Shown here in pieces: positions 21,881 to 33,840 of a stretch of 64,000 bases of DNA; position 1 is the first letter of the stretch, and the number at the start of each line of letters is the position of its first letter. The DNA is from Alitta virens (lineage: Eukaryota; Annelida; Polychaeta; Phyllodocida; Nereididae): NCBI GenBank assembly GCA_932294295.1, contig OW028580.1:34151636-34215635 (forward strand), given 5' to 3'. The position numbers and the translations under genes are program-made. The notes under the pieces are model-generated. The model ran no database searches, was not told the origin of the DNA, and was given only the letters and a program-made list of their open reading frames with translations.

Positions 21881-22551
21881 CATAGGGGATCTGTAACCAC
21901 ATGAGGGTAGTAGAGAACACTTTTCCTTAGTATGAACCAAAAATAGAAACAGGGTTTCAACAAAGAAACAATAATAATGCTTGTGTGACATAACATAGTG
22001 TAAGCAGGAACGATTGATATAGCTGTGATGAGACTGCATATGCACAGCCAACCAGATGAGCTTTTTTGTTAGCTTAGTCCAGCAATTGAGCACATGCAGT
22101 GGGCATCAATTAAACATGTCAGTTACATTTCACTTATATTTTGTGAATTTGATTAAGACCTCTACATTTTCACCACTGTTACAACCAATAGCACGTACTG
22201 CCAAATTAGCTGACCTGGTAGATTATTCAGTTTATTTGGAAAAACCCAATCATGCTGACCGTACATAGAACACATACTGGTATTTGTCAACAAGCCTAAC
22301 GTTATATATGTTGTTTGGTAAACAAATTTGTCTCAGTGGCAAATGACATATTACAACGTTAGGATCAGCGATGTACAAAATAAAATTGGAATTTCCAAAA
22401 CTGGACGAAAACTGAAGGAGCTTTGTAAGAAAATTTATTAAAAACTGACGACATTAATGACGTCCCTGACGTTCTTCTGTGACTGGTTTTTTCGTATTCT
22501 GAAGTATTTGCCAGGCAATATAACTGACCGTGATATTTTCAGTGATATATG

Positions 22552-22709
22552 ATTATTATAAAATGAAAAAGTGATATTAGTTTATTGCGCGGTAAGCACC
22601 ATTGGATGCAACGAGTGTCCTGTAATCCCTGATGCATGTTCATGTGAGGCAAAAAGCAATGGGGCTTACCACAAATATACTATTATCACTATTTCATTTT
22701 ATAATAATT
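22552..22709. mobile_element. Palindromic MITE (158 bp)
   Basis: Inverted repeats of about 50 bp (ATTATTATAAAATGAAAAAG... and ...GGTAAGCACCATTG) enclose a 50-bp centre. It is present in both units (39378-39535), so it predates the duplication. Confidence 0.75.
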
Positions 22710-23506
22710 AAGACCTCTACATTGTTACTGCCATGCCAAAACATCATATCATCTGGTTTTGAGTACTGCTTAAACAAACTATTTTATTTCAATTCAACTT
22801 GTAACGGACAATTAAATTAAAAGCAGGCGTGACATTGGAACTATTGAAGCTTGGTAAGGTGTATTAGTAATGCAGGTGGTATGTAGAAGAAATTTTTATT
22901 AAAGTGACATTGACGTGTGACGTTCAACATTACAAAATAAATGTATACATAACTAAATGTCACCCAGTACAGCTTGGGCTTACAGGTCACTATTTACAAT
23001 CAAAAACAAAATAAATAGTGGCAAAAACATTGCATCATGGTTAGTCACTGTTTGTGACAGTAGAATTTCTCTTACAGTGCAAACTAAGTTTGCAATTAAG
23101 AAACTACTGTCCATTAAAAGGCATGTCATAGAATCTCAGTTATGATCAGAATTTTGGAGCATTTTGCATTGGTCAATAGCCATTGAAGTGTCAAAGTTAT
23201 GTTGTTACATTAACATTGAATAACTTCCTTAATAGAAAGTCAATAAGTGTTGTTCAGTTAAACTAGAATATGCTGTAGGAAAGACTGACAGGGGCATAAA
23301 CGTGTTGATGCTACATGTCATTTTGTCTGCATATCACTGATGAGAAATACAAAATTGAAACCGCACCTTCCATACAACTTTTATTTTAAGAGAATAAATT
23401 GTCTACAATGACCATCAGTAAGTCTGACACTCATCCATCTCTGTCAGTTGGTCACTTCAGCTGACTTAATTGCAGATCAGTAATATTATATGATATTTAT
23501 CAATTA

Positions 23507-23773
23507 TCAGTCAGCACTGACAGACAGTTCACCTATCAATACTTTCTGGTAACGAAGTTGTTTAAAGTGTGTTCTTTGGAATTTCTCACTATGATGAAGA
23601 CAGAACAGCAGCCCATTGACTGCCACAAGAAATGCCCATGACAAAGTGACCCAGAAGTCTACTCCTACCCTCTTGTTTTCCCTGTCATTTCTCATATTCC
23701 TGCTCTCTGTTTCTGGCTCTCTTGCCTGACCTTCCTCTTCTCCTGCCCTGTCACATTTCTTCTCTTCTGATTA
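23507..23773 (-). other. Possible minus-strand exon with a membrane segment
   Basis: On the minus strand an acceptor-like TTTAATCAG at 23774-23782 precedes a frame open for about 87 codons, to a TGA at 23507. It encodes a charged stretch, then a hydrophobic segment (FWVTLSWAFLVAVNGLLFCL) long enough to span a membrane. 23557-23798 is identical in unit B, but just beyond it unit B has a TAA. A donor-like CATA|GTGAGA lies before that stop. Family unknown. Confidence 0.3.
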
Positions 23774-24399
23774 AATTACTTTAAGGATATCTGCAAACAC
23801 TGTCAAGTTACTTGCCACACACCACGATTGCTGGAAGAAGTGTTTTACAAGGAGACATTTAAATGGGTAAGAACGGTAAGTGATATGGCTGTGTTGATAC
23901 CATTTTGCGAATTCAAGAGTTTCTGCTTTGCGAAAATCTAATTTATCAGGTTAGAATGATTACCCCAAGGCAACCAAGTTCATATCTGTGTGGAAAAAAG
24001 AAAAAACTAACTGATTTGATACACATCTTTTTATTCATCTTATCTATTGGTGTTGTACCACCAACTCATTCTCTGCATATAATATATCACCCATAATACA
24101 GTGTACAATAACTATATTTTGAAAACATAGTAGAAGTTCTGAGTTTTCGCATTCACCAATAATTAAAAGTATTATTAACAATATACCCACATTCTTTGGG
24201 TCCAATATTTATACTCATCCATCAGGAGAATATGGAACAACTGGGATCGTATTTAACACAAGCCTTCCTCACTATTTCTAGACAAACCTATTTTCATTGT
24301 CTTCAAATAAACAAGAATGCTTCTATTGATTCTCATGAAGGAAATCACTTTCACCAATAACCCTATTGTGTTCCTTTGACCTCGTCCTGATCCCCTTGA

Positions 24400-24407
24400 T
24401 GACGTCA
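24400..24407. promoter_or_regulatory. CRE palindrome TGACGTCA
   Basis: A perfect CREB/ATF-type palindrome within a well-conserved stretch; the unit B copy is at 41264-41271. No adjacent gene start is identified. Confidence 0.3.
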
Positions 24408-25029
24408 CGCCTTGGCTCTCCAGGAATGGAGTCACATTAGTAAGAGAACGTGCTTTGGCAGTCAATGTGCATGCCCACTCGTGACTTATTTGATAGCCTC
24501 TAGTCTACCTAACAAACACAAGTCATGGGTCATATTGTTCTTAAGCAAATAAAAGTGAAGACTTCCTGATAAAGCATTATATTGATTATTTGGAAATATG
24601 GCTAGAAGGGTTAATTATCATTTGATCTGATTAGGCATTGGTACATGTTGGAAGTATTGCCAAAATAGAATTAACTATCCTTTAATATAGTGTCTAGCAG
24701 AAAAATGGTTACACTGACAAACAATGCAAACTTTTCGGTCTTTCAAAGTGCTTCTGCCACGTCACATTGGTTGTTAATGCTAGTATGTTTAAGCAACTCA
24801 CTGTGTAACCACTAATATGCTACTGAGCAGGCACTCTACTATGATGAAGCATATTGGTGGAAATACTGATTAAACAATTTTTTTTCGATATGATGAAGCT
24901 TTTATGGGAATATTGCCACATAATGGGTGTTGTTCATTTTGATGACAAAATTAACTTGCTTCATATACAAAACATATGTAATGTGTATCAATCAGCTTTA
25001 GAACAGATAATTTGAGAAAACGATTCACC

Positions 25030-25130
25030 TGAACCAGCTCATTGAATCCGATTGCTCCATCTGCTGAGCTGATGAATTTGTGTAAGACATCTCCTTGGCT
25101 TAATTGAAGACTATGCATCATTCTGCTACA
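25030..25130 (-). other. Possible minus-strand exon with half EF-hand
   Basis: Between an acceptor-like GTGTTGTAG and a consensus-like donor CTGGTTCAG|GTGAAT, the minus strand reads an open frame ending ISSADGAIGFNELVQ. Its DGAIGFNE fits positions 5-12 of an EF-hand loop, but position 1 lacks the usual aspartate. The surrounding 225 bp differ from unit B at one base, and that change makes a stop in B. Confidence 0.25.
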
Positions 25131-25259
25131 ACACAAACACTTCCTGGAGATCATTTGACTTCATTTCCTCAATGAGAACAAGCGTGGAGGAGATTAGGAA
25201 GAAATACATTATCCGAGAAAGGAGAATTGTCATTGTTGACTCATCTCAGAGAGACTTAG

Positions 25260-26958
25260 ACACATCTATCTCCTTCAAATAAACCATTTGCCTTCTTTAA
25301 ATTTGATTAACTTTCACCATTGGCGTTCTTGCTGAGTTGGTATTTAATATTCAGGTTACAATTGAAGGTTTAGAGCACAAACCAAACATATTTGTAAAAA
25401 CCTCAAATAGCCTACCTAGATTTTTAAAAGCAATCCATCTCTCTTCATCTATTTAATCAAATAAAGACTTCCAGATGTGAGATGATGCAGAATGTAATTC
25501 CACTGTTGGTCCTGAGTTAAGCCATTCCAGACAGTCTGTTTTTAATTGCTGCTCAATGTAAGATATTGAATTGTAGTCACGTAAAGTATTAGCATAAGGC
25601 AATGTCAGAAAGAAGTATGAATTATGGCATTAAGCCCATCACTTTAATTAAGACTGCATTGGCATTCCAGGCATTTTAGCAGTTTGTCAGTTGCAGTTTG
25701 TCGTTGGCACCACTGTTGAAATTATAGGATAAACAGATGAAATACTATAATGATAACTAAAGACAGTGCTCAAAACATTGTATACCTACAGTGTGTGTAT
25801 ATCCATAGGATAGTACTGGGAGACTTATTTTTACTAATCTCCCATTAAAGAAACTACTTATGATATCTAACTTCTTCTATAGATTTTGAGGATATATTAG
25901 TCAATCAAGTTTCAATTTTAATACAGAAACCATAAAAGGTGAAACAATCTGGCAAGTAGACAAAATTATGACAGCACATGAATATAACTAAAGCAAAGAA
26001 TGAACCTGTGTCAAAGTGGAGGTTCTTGGGGATCTACGTGGACTTATTTGCATATGATATCTAGTTATCAGCCAGAATTTTGATTAGACAGACTGACATA
26101 CATAGGAAATACAACCAATAATAGCTATAATACAGACCACTGAAGATACGGAAGTAAACAGAACCATGCCAACGACCAGAAATAGCCTCTAAGTAGGTCA
26201 ATTCCTTACTAGGTCAACAGTTGAGATCAGTGAACTCTAGGGACGTGTTATTACATTGCTGTTATCATTATAGGACATCTGGATATGCCAGAAAACTAGA
26301 GGTGATAAAGGGACCAAAATGTGACTTAACTGACACTAGATCTTGCTGAAAATAGAATAAATGTCCAATGGAAGATATCGTCTGTGGACATGCTGTATTA
26401 TCATGTCACATTCCATGGTCATAACACTGAAACGTCAGGATAGCTTAGCAATGTTTGGGTACATGATCAGTGATTACATGTGACAACATGTGACATAAGA
26501 ATCCCATTGGATAAAGCAGAATTGGGTCACTAGGACTTTCATTGATTTGAAGTTTTATTAAATATAAGGCAGTATAATCAATAATAGTTAGCTAGTATAC
26601 TATGCCATTTTTCATCCTTAATAATAAAATATAAATATTGATATATGACCTTGGTATTTTGCTCTGTGTATGGGTAGGCTAGGCATTGTATGCTTGTTGT
26701 TTTGAATACGTCAATTATTATTAAAGTGTATGTCCAATATATAACTTTATTATTATTATATTTTGAAAATATTAGAACCAAGCTAAAACCTACAGAAATC
26801 AAATACAAGCTACTCCAATTTAACTTCCCTTGTCTTTGAAGCTGTTTTTTTCCTGGCACAACTCTCTCCTGGGCACCAGGAAGCCAATAAACTTATATAT
26901 TCATAGTCATACACACAGACAGTAGACTCAGTCCTGCATGGTCAACTGTTTACTTTAG
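25260..26958. other. Rest of unit A
   Basis: Sequence shared with 42120-44114. No gene, element or RNA recognised, apart from moderately conserved stretches near 25470-25700. Confidence 0.45.
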
Positions 26959-27147
26959 TAATATTGAATTTACCTAACTGAATTAGTTTATGGACTATTG
27001 AATCTAAGTGGCACTCTCATAGAAACAACTATTGCTACAATGGAAAGTTCATAAAAACATAAACTTAAATCTCCATTGGATACTTCTTGACCCCTCCAGG
27101 TGAGTGAATAAGAAATGAAATGAAATGACCTACCACAAAAAGTGCAA
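26959..27147. other. Spacer between the two duplication units
   Basis: 189 bp that belong to neither unit by my alignment. The unit ends on each side carry no obvious target-site duplication. Confidence 0.6.
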
Positions 27148-28620
27148 GATTTCTGCAGTTGCAGCAGTTCCTCGCAACCAAGTCTAGGCAGCAAGAAATT
27201 ATATACTCCTCGGCATTTAAATATATGTACAAATTCATCCAGTAAGGCCTGTTGACACATCCTGGTAGCCATTTGAGAATGGCAAACATGAAATTCAATG
27301 CCATTGATAGACCCTGCCAGATTAGCTAATCAGGCATGTTCTACTGGCACCTGCCTCAGTTACTTCCTTCTATTATGTAGGTTACATTTTTAATTAGCAA
27401 AATGTGTAATAAATGTTATTTTGGCAATGTATAAATCCAAACTGCAAAGCCTTTGTCATGTTTTATGACTTCCGCAGCAATACCTTTCAGTGGATCCAGA
27501 AATTGGACATTTGGCAGAATTATTTATAGGCATTGCTCCATTTTCACCTTTTGTAAAAAACTGGCCATTAAAACAGAGCATTCCAGTGCAGTTTTTCTAG
27601 GCATTTAATGTTTCCATGTAACCTCATATGTTCTTTCATTTCAATATCAACAATACACCTAATTTTAAACTGGTGGTGCCTCTAACCTCTCATCACCCCA
27701 AGGCGATTCTCTCTAACCACCATTTTTCACCAGTCAGTGTGAGGAATTGGATCTCTGGGAAAGTCTTTCCATCATTTGTACAATCATTTATCAACATTAT
27801 GCAACAACATCAGGAAGTAGGAGTCAAGACAAATGGAAGTAGCAGTCAGTAAGGTTTACATAGTTCTCTATCCCTGCCACATTTCAACACTGGAGGAGGA
27901 ACAGTCAGAGTTGGGTAATCATAATACACTGCATTTTCCTGAAACACTTCAATCAATGTATATTGCAATGTCTCAACACTACAGGGTCTGAAGCATAGTC
28001 AGCCTACATTGTATCTGACCAGCTGTCAGAGGCAGATGTAATGATGAGAAGATAAGGCTGCTTGGAGGCTACACCATGTTACATATTTACATCTTCCCAC
28101 CATGATTCTGCCCATCCAATTGGGGTGCATTTTCTAAGTCTTTGTTTTTGACAATCTAATTGACATAGTTGTGGTAGTTTATCACATTTCAGTCCAACTC
28201 ATATAGAACCTGATGTCTAGTGAGATGGGATGCTCTTCTTTATATCAGGCCAAGAGTTGTGGTCATTGTAGGATTTTCCCATTGGGAGGTAACATTGGGA
28301 GAGAGAATGTGATAGTCTATTGTCAAAAGAGACGGGAGTTGTACGACAAGAGACTGGTCCTGACGAACTGCAGGTGACACTCTCTTGTAGAAAATTACTA
28401 GGGATGGATTGAAGATGTCTAATGTTTCACAGAAACGCAGTTCTGTTCCTTATATGATTACTTTTCTAAAATATGTATGATATTTGCAGGCCATGAGCTC
28501 ATTATTAAGGGTTGGTAATGTCAGGTAAAATTGTGATTAAATTTTCAATGATGCCTGAATGGCTTAAATTTCTGTGATCTTGTTTATGGTTTTTGATTAG
28601 AATTAAATAAGATTGCATTG

Positions 28621-28745
28621 TTAGCATCACTGCCTAGTGAGTCTATGCTGAGGCAAGTAAAGATCCCACTCAACGGGTAAATATTTAACATGGGTGGACA
28701 CCTCTCTCTCACCTCATCAATCAACCATTGATATCGGTGTCTTCT
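28621..28745 (+). mobile_element. SINE family 1 body, uninterrupted in unit B
   Basis: Same SINE remnant as 12135-12960 but without the LINE, showing the empty site. Confidence 0.75.
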
Positions 28746-30900
28746 TTAATGTATCAACAGAACATGTTGTCTTTACTCGCCTTACATTTCAATAAGAATA
28801 CTCAACCCAAACATTTCTGTGTCTAAAATAATGGCATTGGGAGTTTCCTATTTCCGCCCAGTCATATTTTCACTTTAGCTGGTCAGCTAGTCTCCCCTCA
28901 CCACAATAACAGGCCGATAAGGGTAACTTAATGACCGTCTCTGCTGAAAAGGTGTGTAAATAAGGGACTAACCAGGAAACCTGACATAACAGCTGAAGGC
29001 GGGGAAAAAATTTAACAAGGTATTATGCTATATCTGTATCATTGTGCAAGCTATTAAATGTAAATGCTTAGACTATTATTCCATATAGTATACGAGTGTG
29101 GCTTATATTTAGGTTGAGCCAATCAACATATTTCCAAGAAATGTTCTGAGATATCAAGGCATGAAGAATATTATTGTTGCCATCATGAACAGAGGAACAT
29201 AATATATCATTTTCAACTGTGGTCAGTCACTGAACAGACAAATTAGACAGAATGGCAGAATTACTAAGAAATGCAGTAGACAGACTGGCTTGCAGAAAGA
29301 TAGTAGCAGCATATTACTAGATAGCTCTCCTCAGTGGCTGCCTGCTCTGACTTCTTCTTTCTACAATTTCTGCTTAGTTTGTAATTTTTCCAAGTTAGTT
29401 TAGTATCTTCAGAGCAAGACCAATAAAACTAGCACACATGCACTTATAGCTAACTTCCACTAAGTATGAAGCAAGCAGAGCCATGTATTGGCATGTAAGT
29501 GTACATTTCTCTGAAGCATCACACTGTTTGAATCTCTCCTTAAACAAGGATATTAGTATAGGTCTTTGTGCAAACATCTTTGCAGTAATTGCAACAAACA
29601 TGAAACATTGTTTGAAAAGAACACAGAGTCATGTTAAGAGTTTTTGGTAAACTGTGATTGCTTTGCTACTATCAGGTTTCAATTGAAAAGTTCATTCTTC
29701 ATATGAATTTTAGTCTCTGAACTGAGAAACTCCATTTATGATAACATCAATTGTGAGTCCTCAGTCTCACATCTCCCAGTTTGATTATTTGGTTGGCCTG
29801 TATCAGCATGCACTTATTTTATTTTCAAATGTTTGCTTTCCCAGTACTGTTTAACACACCAGAGAATTTGTTACCTTTTTCTGAAACTATCCTAAATATT
29901 TATTGTACTGTAGATATACTTCACCTGGTTGGTGAGGAACTTCATGTGTACTTTTCATTAAGCTAGATGTCATACTCTGGCTGACCACTCATTTGAACTG
30001 ACCTTTCCTCTCCTAGAAGATAACCACACAGTCTCTGCTGAAACAAAATTTTGACATGTTTCGTTTTATGAGTGACATGGGTTGTCGTCTGTTGTCGGCA
30101 TAAGGAGACGTGAATAAGGAAGCTTCCCTGTTATTATTGCACTTGTTAACTGATATCATACACATATCAGTTGGAAAAGCTTAGCCATTTATCACAATTT
30201 ATCTATGCTTTTTAAACTGTTGAAAGATTTTACATCAAACTATTAATATTATTCTTTCTGCATTAATCACATGTGATAGATGGCAGCATTTTTTAATATG
30301 AACTTTTTGTAAAACACACTGTACTTGACTAGATTAATGAAAGTAGTCGCGAAGAAATATTTTCTCCTGGTTTGCTATTACTGCCTCATCTTTTAATCAC
30401 ATTGAAGCTTACAGTGATCTGAATCTCATTACATGGGCAATTGAAAGATGAAGCAAGGGTAATACTATATTGTACTCTACGAAGATGATATTTTTCATCA
30501 CTGTTTTAAGGCCGTGGCAGATTGTCAGTTCATTAATTTTAAACAATGTGCAGGGGGAGTGGGGTAAATTGAGTCATGTCTTAGGTAGATACAGATTAGT
30601 GTGCTGTATTTGTGTTAATCATTCACATGCAAGTCCAATCCACAAATATCATTACTCAAATTCAATATGTAAGGCCACCGACAAATGGATTTAACACTAA
30701 TTTTCCATTTCTGTCTGCAGTGGTAACTGATAAAAAAGTGATAAAAAAAACTACAGAATGCATCATGTTCTTTAGCGGGTCTATCATGGAGCCATGGGAG
30801 AAATTTATCTTCAGTCGGAATAAAGTATTCTTATGAAATGTTTTTCTGCAGACATCTGCTGATGTTTTATAATAATTTTAAAAAAAAATTGCCAATTTTG

Positions 30901-30926
30901 TTTTATATATATATATATATATATAA
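30901..30926. repeat. (TA)n microsatellite
   Basis: A pure TA run expanded in unit B; unit A has only TTTATATAAAG at the matching place (about 15052). Confidence 0.8.
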
Positions 30927-31678
30927 AGCGTTTATTGGAGCTTTTTCATATCAGAAAAGATGCATATGTCACATATATCTATAGCTCACTAAGTCTATCT
31001 AAAATTACACCTGCAGAGGTATGGTACAATTTTTTATAGACAGTTTTTGTTTGTAGCTTCATTTTATAATTAACAAGTAAAGCTCCCTTTACAAAACAGA
31101 CCTGTGCCAGGATAGAATGGACTGGGACATCTTGTGATGAATGATTACATTGTATTGATATTAATGATATGAACAAACTGATATGTTTTGTGACCACTAG
31201 CATTTATGAAGTCCAATTATGTACTGATTAAAACAAGAGCTTAATGCTTTGTTGAATATTCAATTATAATTGACCATCATTGCAGCAATCTATATTTGAA
31301 GCTCTTTTCCCCATTATTTAGCTACTGTGGTAAAATCTCTGAACAAGCTGAAAATTGAAAATAATTAATATGTTCACTGCAAATAATTATACAAAAGAAT
31401 AATACCATTGAGTAAAATGCAATAAATGATAATCTAATATTTAGAAAAAGTTTGATTGCGGTTTCTCTCTCCATAAACATAAAGGATGTACCTGCTTGTG
31501 ATTCCTCTGTTATGAAAGAAAAACAGAAACAACAGAGCACTGGCAAGATTAAATGGTACCACAAATTAATTAAATTAGAGAAATCTGACGGGTACTATAC
31601 ATACCACACACAGACATGGAACAAGGTTGGAAATTTTCGTCACTTTCAGCTGTTACTCTCATTAACATTGAAGAAAAC

Positions 31679-33077
31679 GGCAATATCCTGAAATAAGCCC
31701 CTCAGGGGCCTATTCCAGGAGTAATAGTGAAGGTATTCATTGATTGAGGGGCCTATTTCAGGAGTAATATATACTGAACAATTTGTAAATCATATCAACA
31801 AACAAAGTTTTATAAATTTGTAAAAATAAAACAATATTGACCTGGAAATTAATTTCAGTAGTAATATATTGTCTTTTTATTATCAAAAAAATAAATTGAA
31901 TAGCAATTACATAGGCCCCAGGGGCCTATTTCAAGAGTAATATATATACTGAAAAATTCTTTAATTTTGTTTGGATAATCTTTTTGTTTATTATGAATAA
32001 ACAAACTATAATAAATTTGTAAAAATAAAACAATATTGAACTAGGAATAAATTTCAGTAGTAATATATTGTCTGTTTATTATAAAAAAAACTAAATTAAA
32101 TAGCAATAACATCAACCCTTATATATTACACCTGATATTTCAGGAGTAATATATATATACTGAAAAATTCTTTTATTTTTTTGGGATGGTCTCTGTGTTT
32201 ATTATGAATAGATGAACTATAATAAATTTGTAAAAATTAAACAATATTGAACTAGGAATAAATTTCAGTATTAATTAATTGTCTGTTTATTATCAAAAAA
32301 AAACTAAATTAAATAGCAATAACATCAACCCTTATATATTACTCCTGATATAGGCCCCTGGGGTCAATTTCAGGAGTAATATATATACTGAACAATTTGT
32401 AAATTATTTTTTTATATTCTGTTTATATTATGAATAAACAAAATTTTATAAATTTGTAAAAATAAAACAATATTGAACTAGGAATTAATTTTAGTAGTGA
32501 TATATTGTCTGTTTATTATCAAAAAAAAAAATTTAATAGCAATTACATCAACCCTTATATATTACTCCTGATATAGGCCCCAGCGGCCTATTTCAGGAGT
32601 AATATATATTGTCTGTTTATTATCAAAAAAAACTAAATTAAATAGCAATAACATCAACCCTTATATATTACTCCTGATATAGGCCCCTGGGGTCTATTTC
32701 AGGAGTAATATATATACTGAACAATTTGCAAATTATTTTTTTTATATTCTCTGTTTATATTATGAATAAACAAAATTTTATAAATTTGTAAAAATAAAAC
32801 AATATTGAACTAGGAATTAATTTCAGTAGTAATATATTGTCTGTTTATTATCAAAAAAACTAAATTAAATAGCAATAACGTTTTTTGATAATAAACAGAC
32901 AATATATTACTACTGAAATTAATTCCTAGTTCATATATTGTTTTATTTTTACAAATTTATAAATTTTTTTATTTATAATAAACACAGAGAATACATAAGC
33001 ATGATTTTCAAAATGTATGTCATACATATTTGTAACCTAAAACTCCTCCCCGGAGGGGCTTATTTCAGGATATTGCC
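31679..33077. mobile_element. Non-autonomous DNA transposon in gene B copy, 8-bp target duplication
   Basis: The element starts GGCAATATCCTGAAATAAGC and ends with the exact complement; the perfect terminal repeats are 25 bp. AAGAAAAC is duplicated at 31671-31678 and 33078-33085, and unit A shows the empty site once, near 16128-16135. Eight-base target duplications fit hAT, P, Merlin and some other superfamilies; the ends do not settle which. There is no transposase. Confidence 0.95.
31720..32990. repeat. Internal hairpin-bearing tandem repeats of the transposon
   Basis: Units of about 210-230 bp contain a conserved AATAAACAAA...AATATTGAACTAGGAAT body and a dyad TATTACTCCTGATATAGGCC / GGCCTATTTCAGGAGTAATA, centred near 31918, 32360, 32580 and 32687. 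The last body copy (32880-32990) is inverted against the one before it (32765-32878), forming a hairpin with arms of about 110 bp. Confidence 0.8.
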
Positions 33078-33689
33078 AAGAAAACATTGCATTCATAAAT
33101 TTTGCTTTGCCACCTGAGAGAAAGAACTGAGTTGGACATCCAAAATATGCGTATGTTTTTATCTCACTGCCATCAAGAAACAAGGAGTCTTCCATCTTCA
33201 CCTGTTACGTGATTACGAATGCCAAAGAAATGCCAACCATCTTGACCTGCAGCATCTCGCTTCATCCGGGCTTGTTCTACTTTAATTTTCATGCCAAGAA
33301 GTAAGGTCCAGCCATCATCCTCTGCTGCATTGTCTGCTGCAAGGTGATCAGTCGAGCTGATCACACTTTCATCGGGGCGTCGGCCTATTCTAAAGACATT
33401 TGGTATTTCAATGAGGGTCATGCCTTTTCCACTTGGCTTCACAGGATCAAACTTAATGTAGAATTTCATGCTAAAGGATTCCAAAAGCCACGGGAAACGT
33501 AATTCAACAAGAGCTGTATCATCAGTTAGGTCCAGGCAATGCGTTTGACCAGGGGCTGATAGTGGTTTAGCTGCAATCATCTGGTCATATCTGGGATAGG
33601 TCGCCCAAAAGTAGCATTCATCCATTGGGAGGCACAGGTCTTCTCCTGCAATGGCTGAAACAAAGAAATGGAAATTTCAGGTAGCTACA

Positions 33690-33840
33690 CTCACCTGCCC
33701 CTTACTCGCCTGCTCCTCTGAAGGGCCCAGGTTCAATCCTGGTCATCCTTCATGAGTGACATCTCAGCTAAACATCATTAGAATAAGATGTTAATTGGTG
33801 GTCCCTAGTACTTGCTATCTATGCAGGGACAAGTAAAAGA
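33690..33840 (+). mobile_element. SINE family 1 in intron 1 of the gene B copy
   Basis: Same insertion as 16774-17103, but the box A region and the (TATC)n tail are deleted. Confidence 0.7.

Larger units (their letters stand above)
10317..26958 (+). repeat. Tandem segmental duplication, unit A (16.6 kb)
   Basis: From ATTTCTGCAGTTGCAGCAG at about 10317 to TGTTTACTTTAG at 26958 this stretch aligns collinearly with 27148-44114. Both ends are sharp. By eye the units differ by a few percent plus indels. It contains the intact gene B copy. Confidence 0.95.

Noticed and set aside
22056..23145. Three plus-strand frames of 60-70 codons kept in unit B (38852-39974)
   Set aside because: Two indels between units are multiples of three, but substitutions are mostly amino-acid changing, one frame runs through a MITE, and nothing is recognised.
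31679..33077. CRISPR-like array or satellite
   Set aside because: Repeats are long, hairpin-bearing and enclosed by transposon ends with an 8-bp duplication; they are transposon structure in an animal genome.
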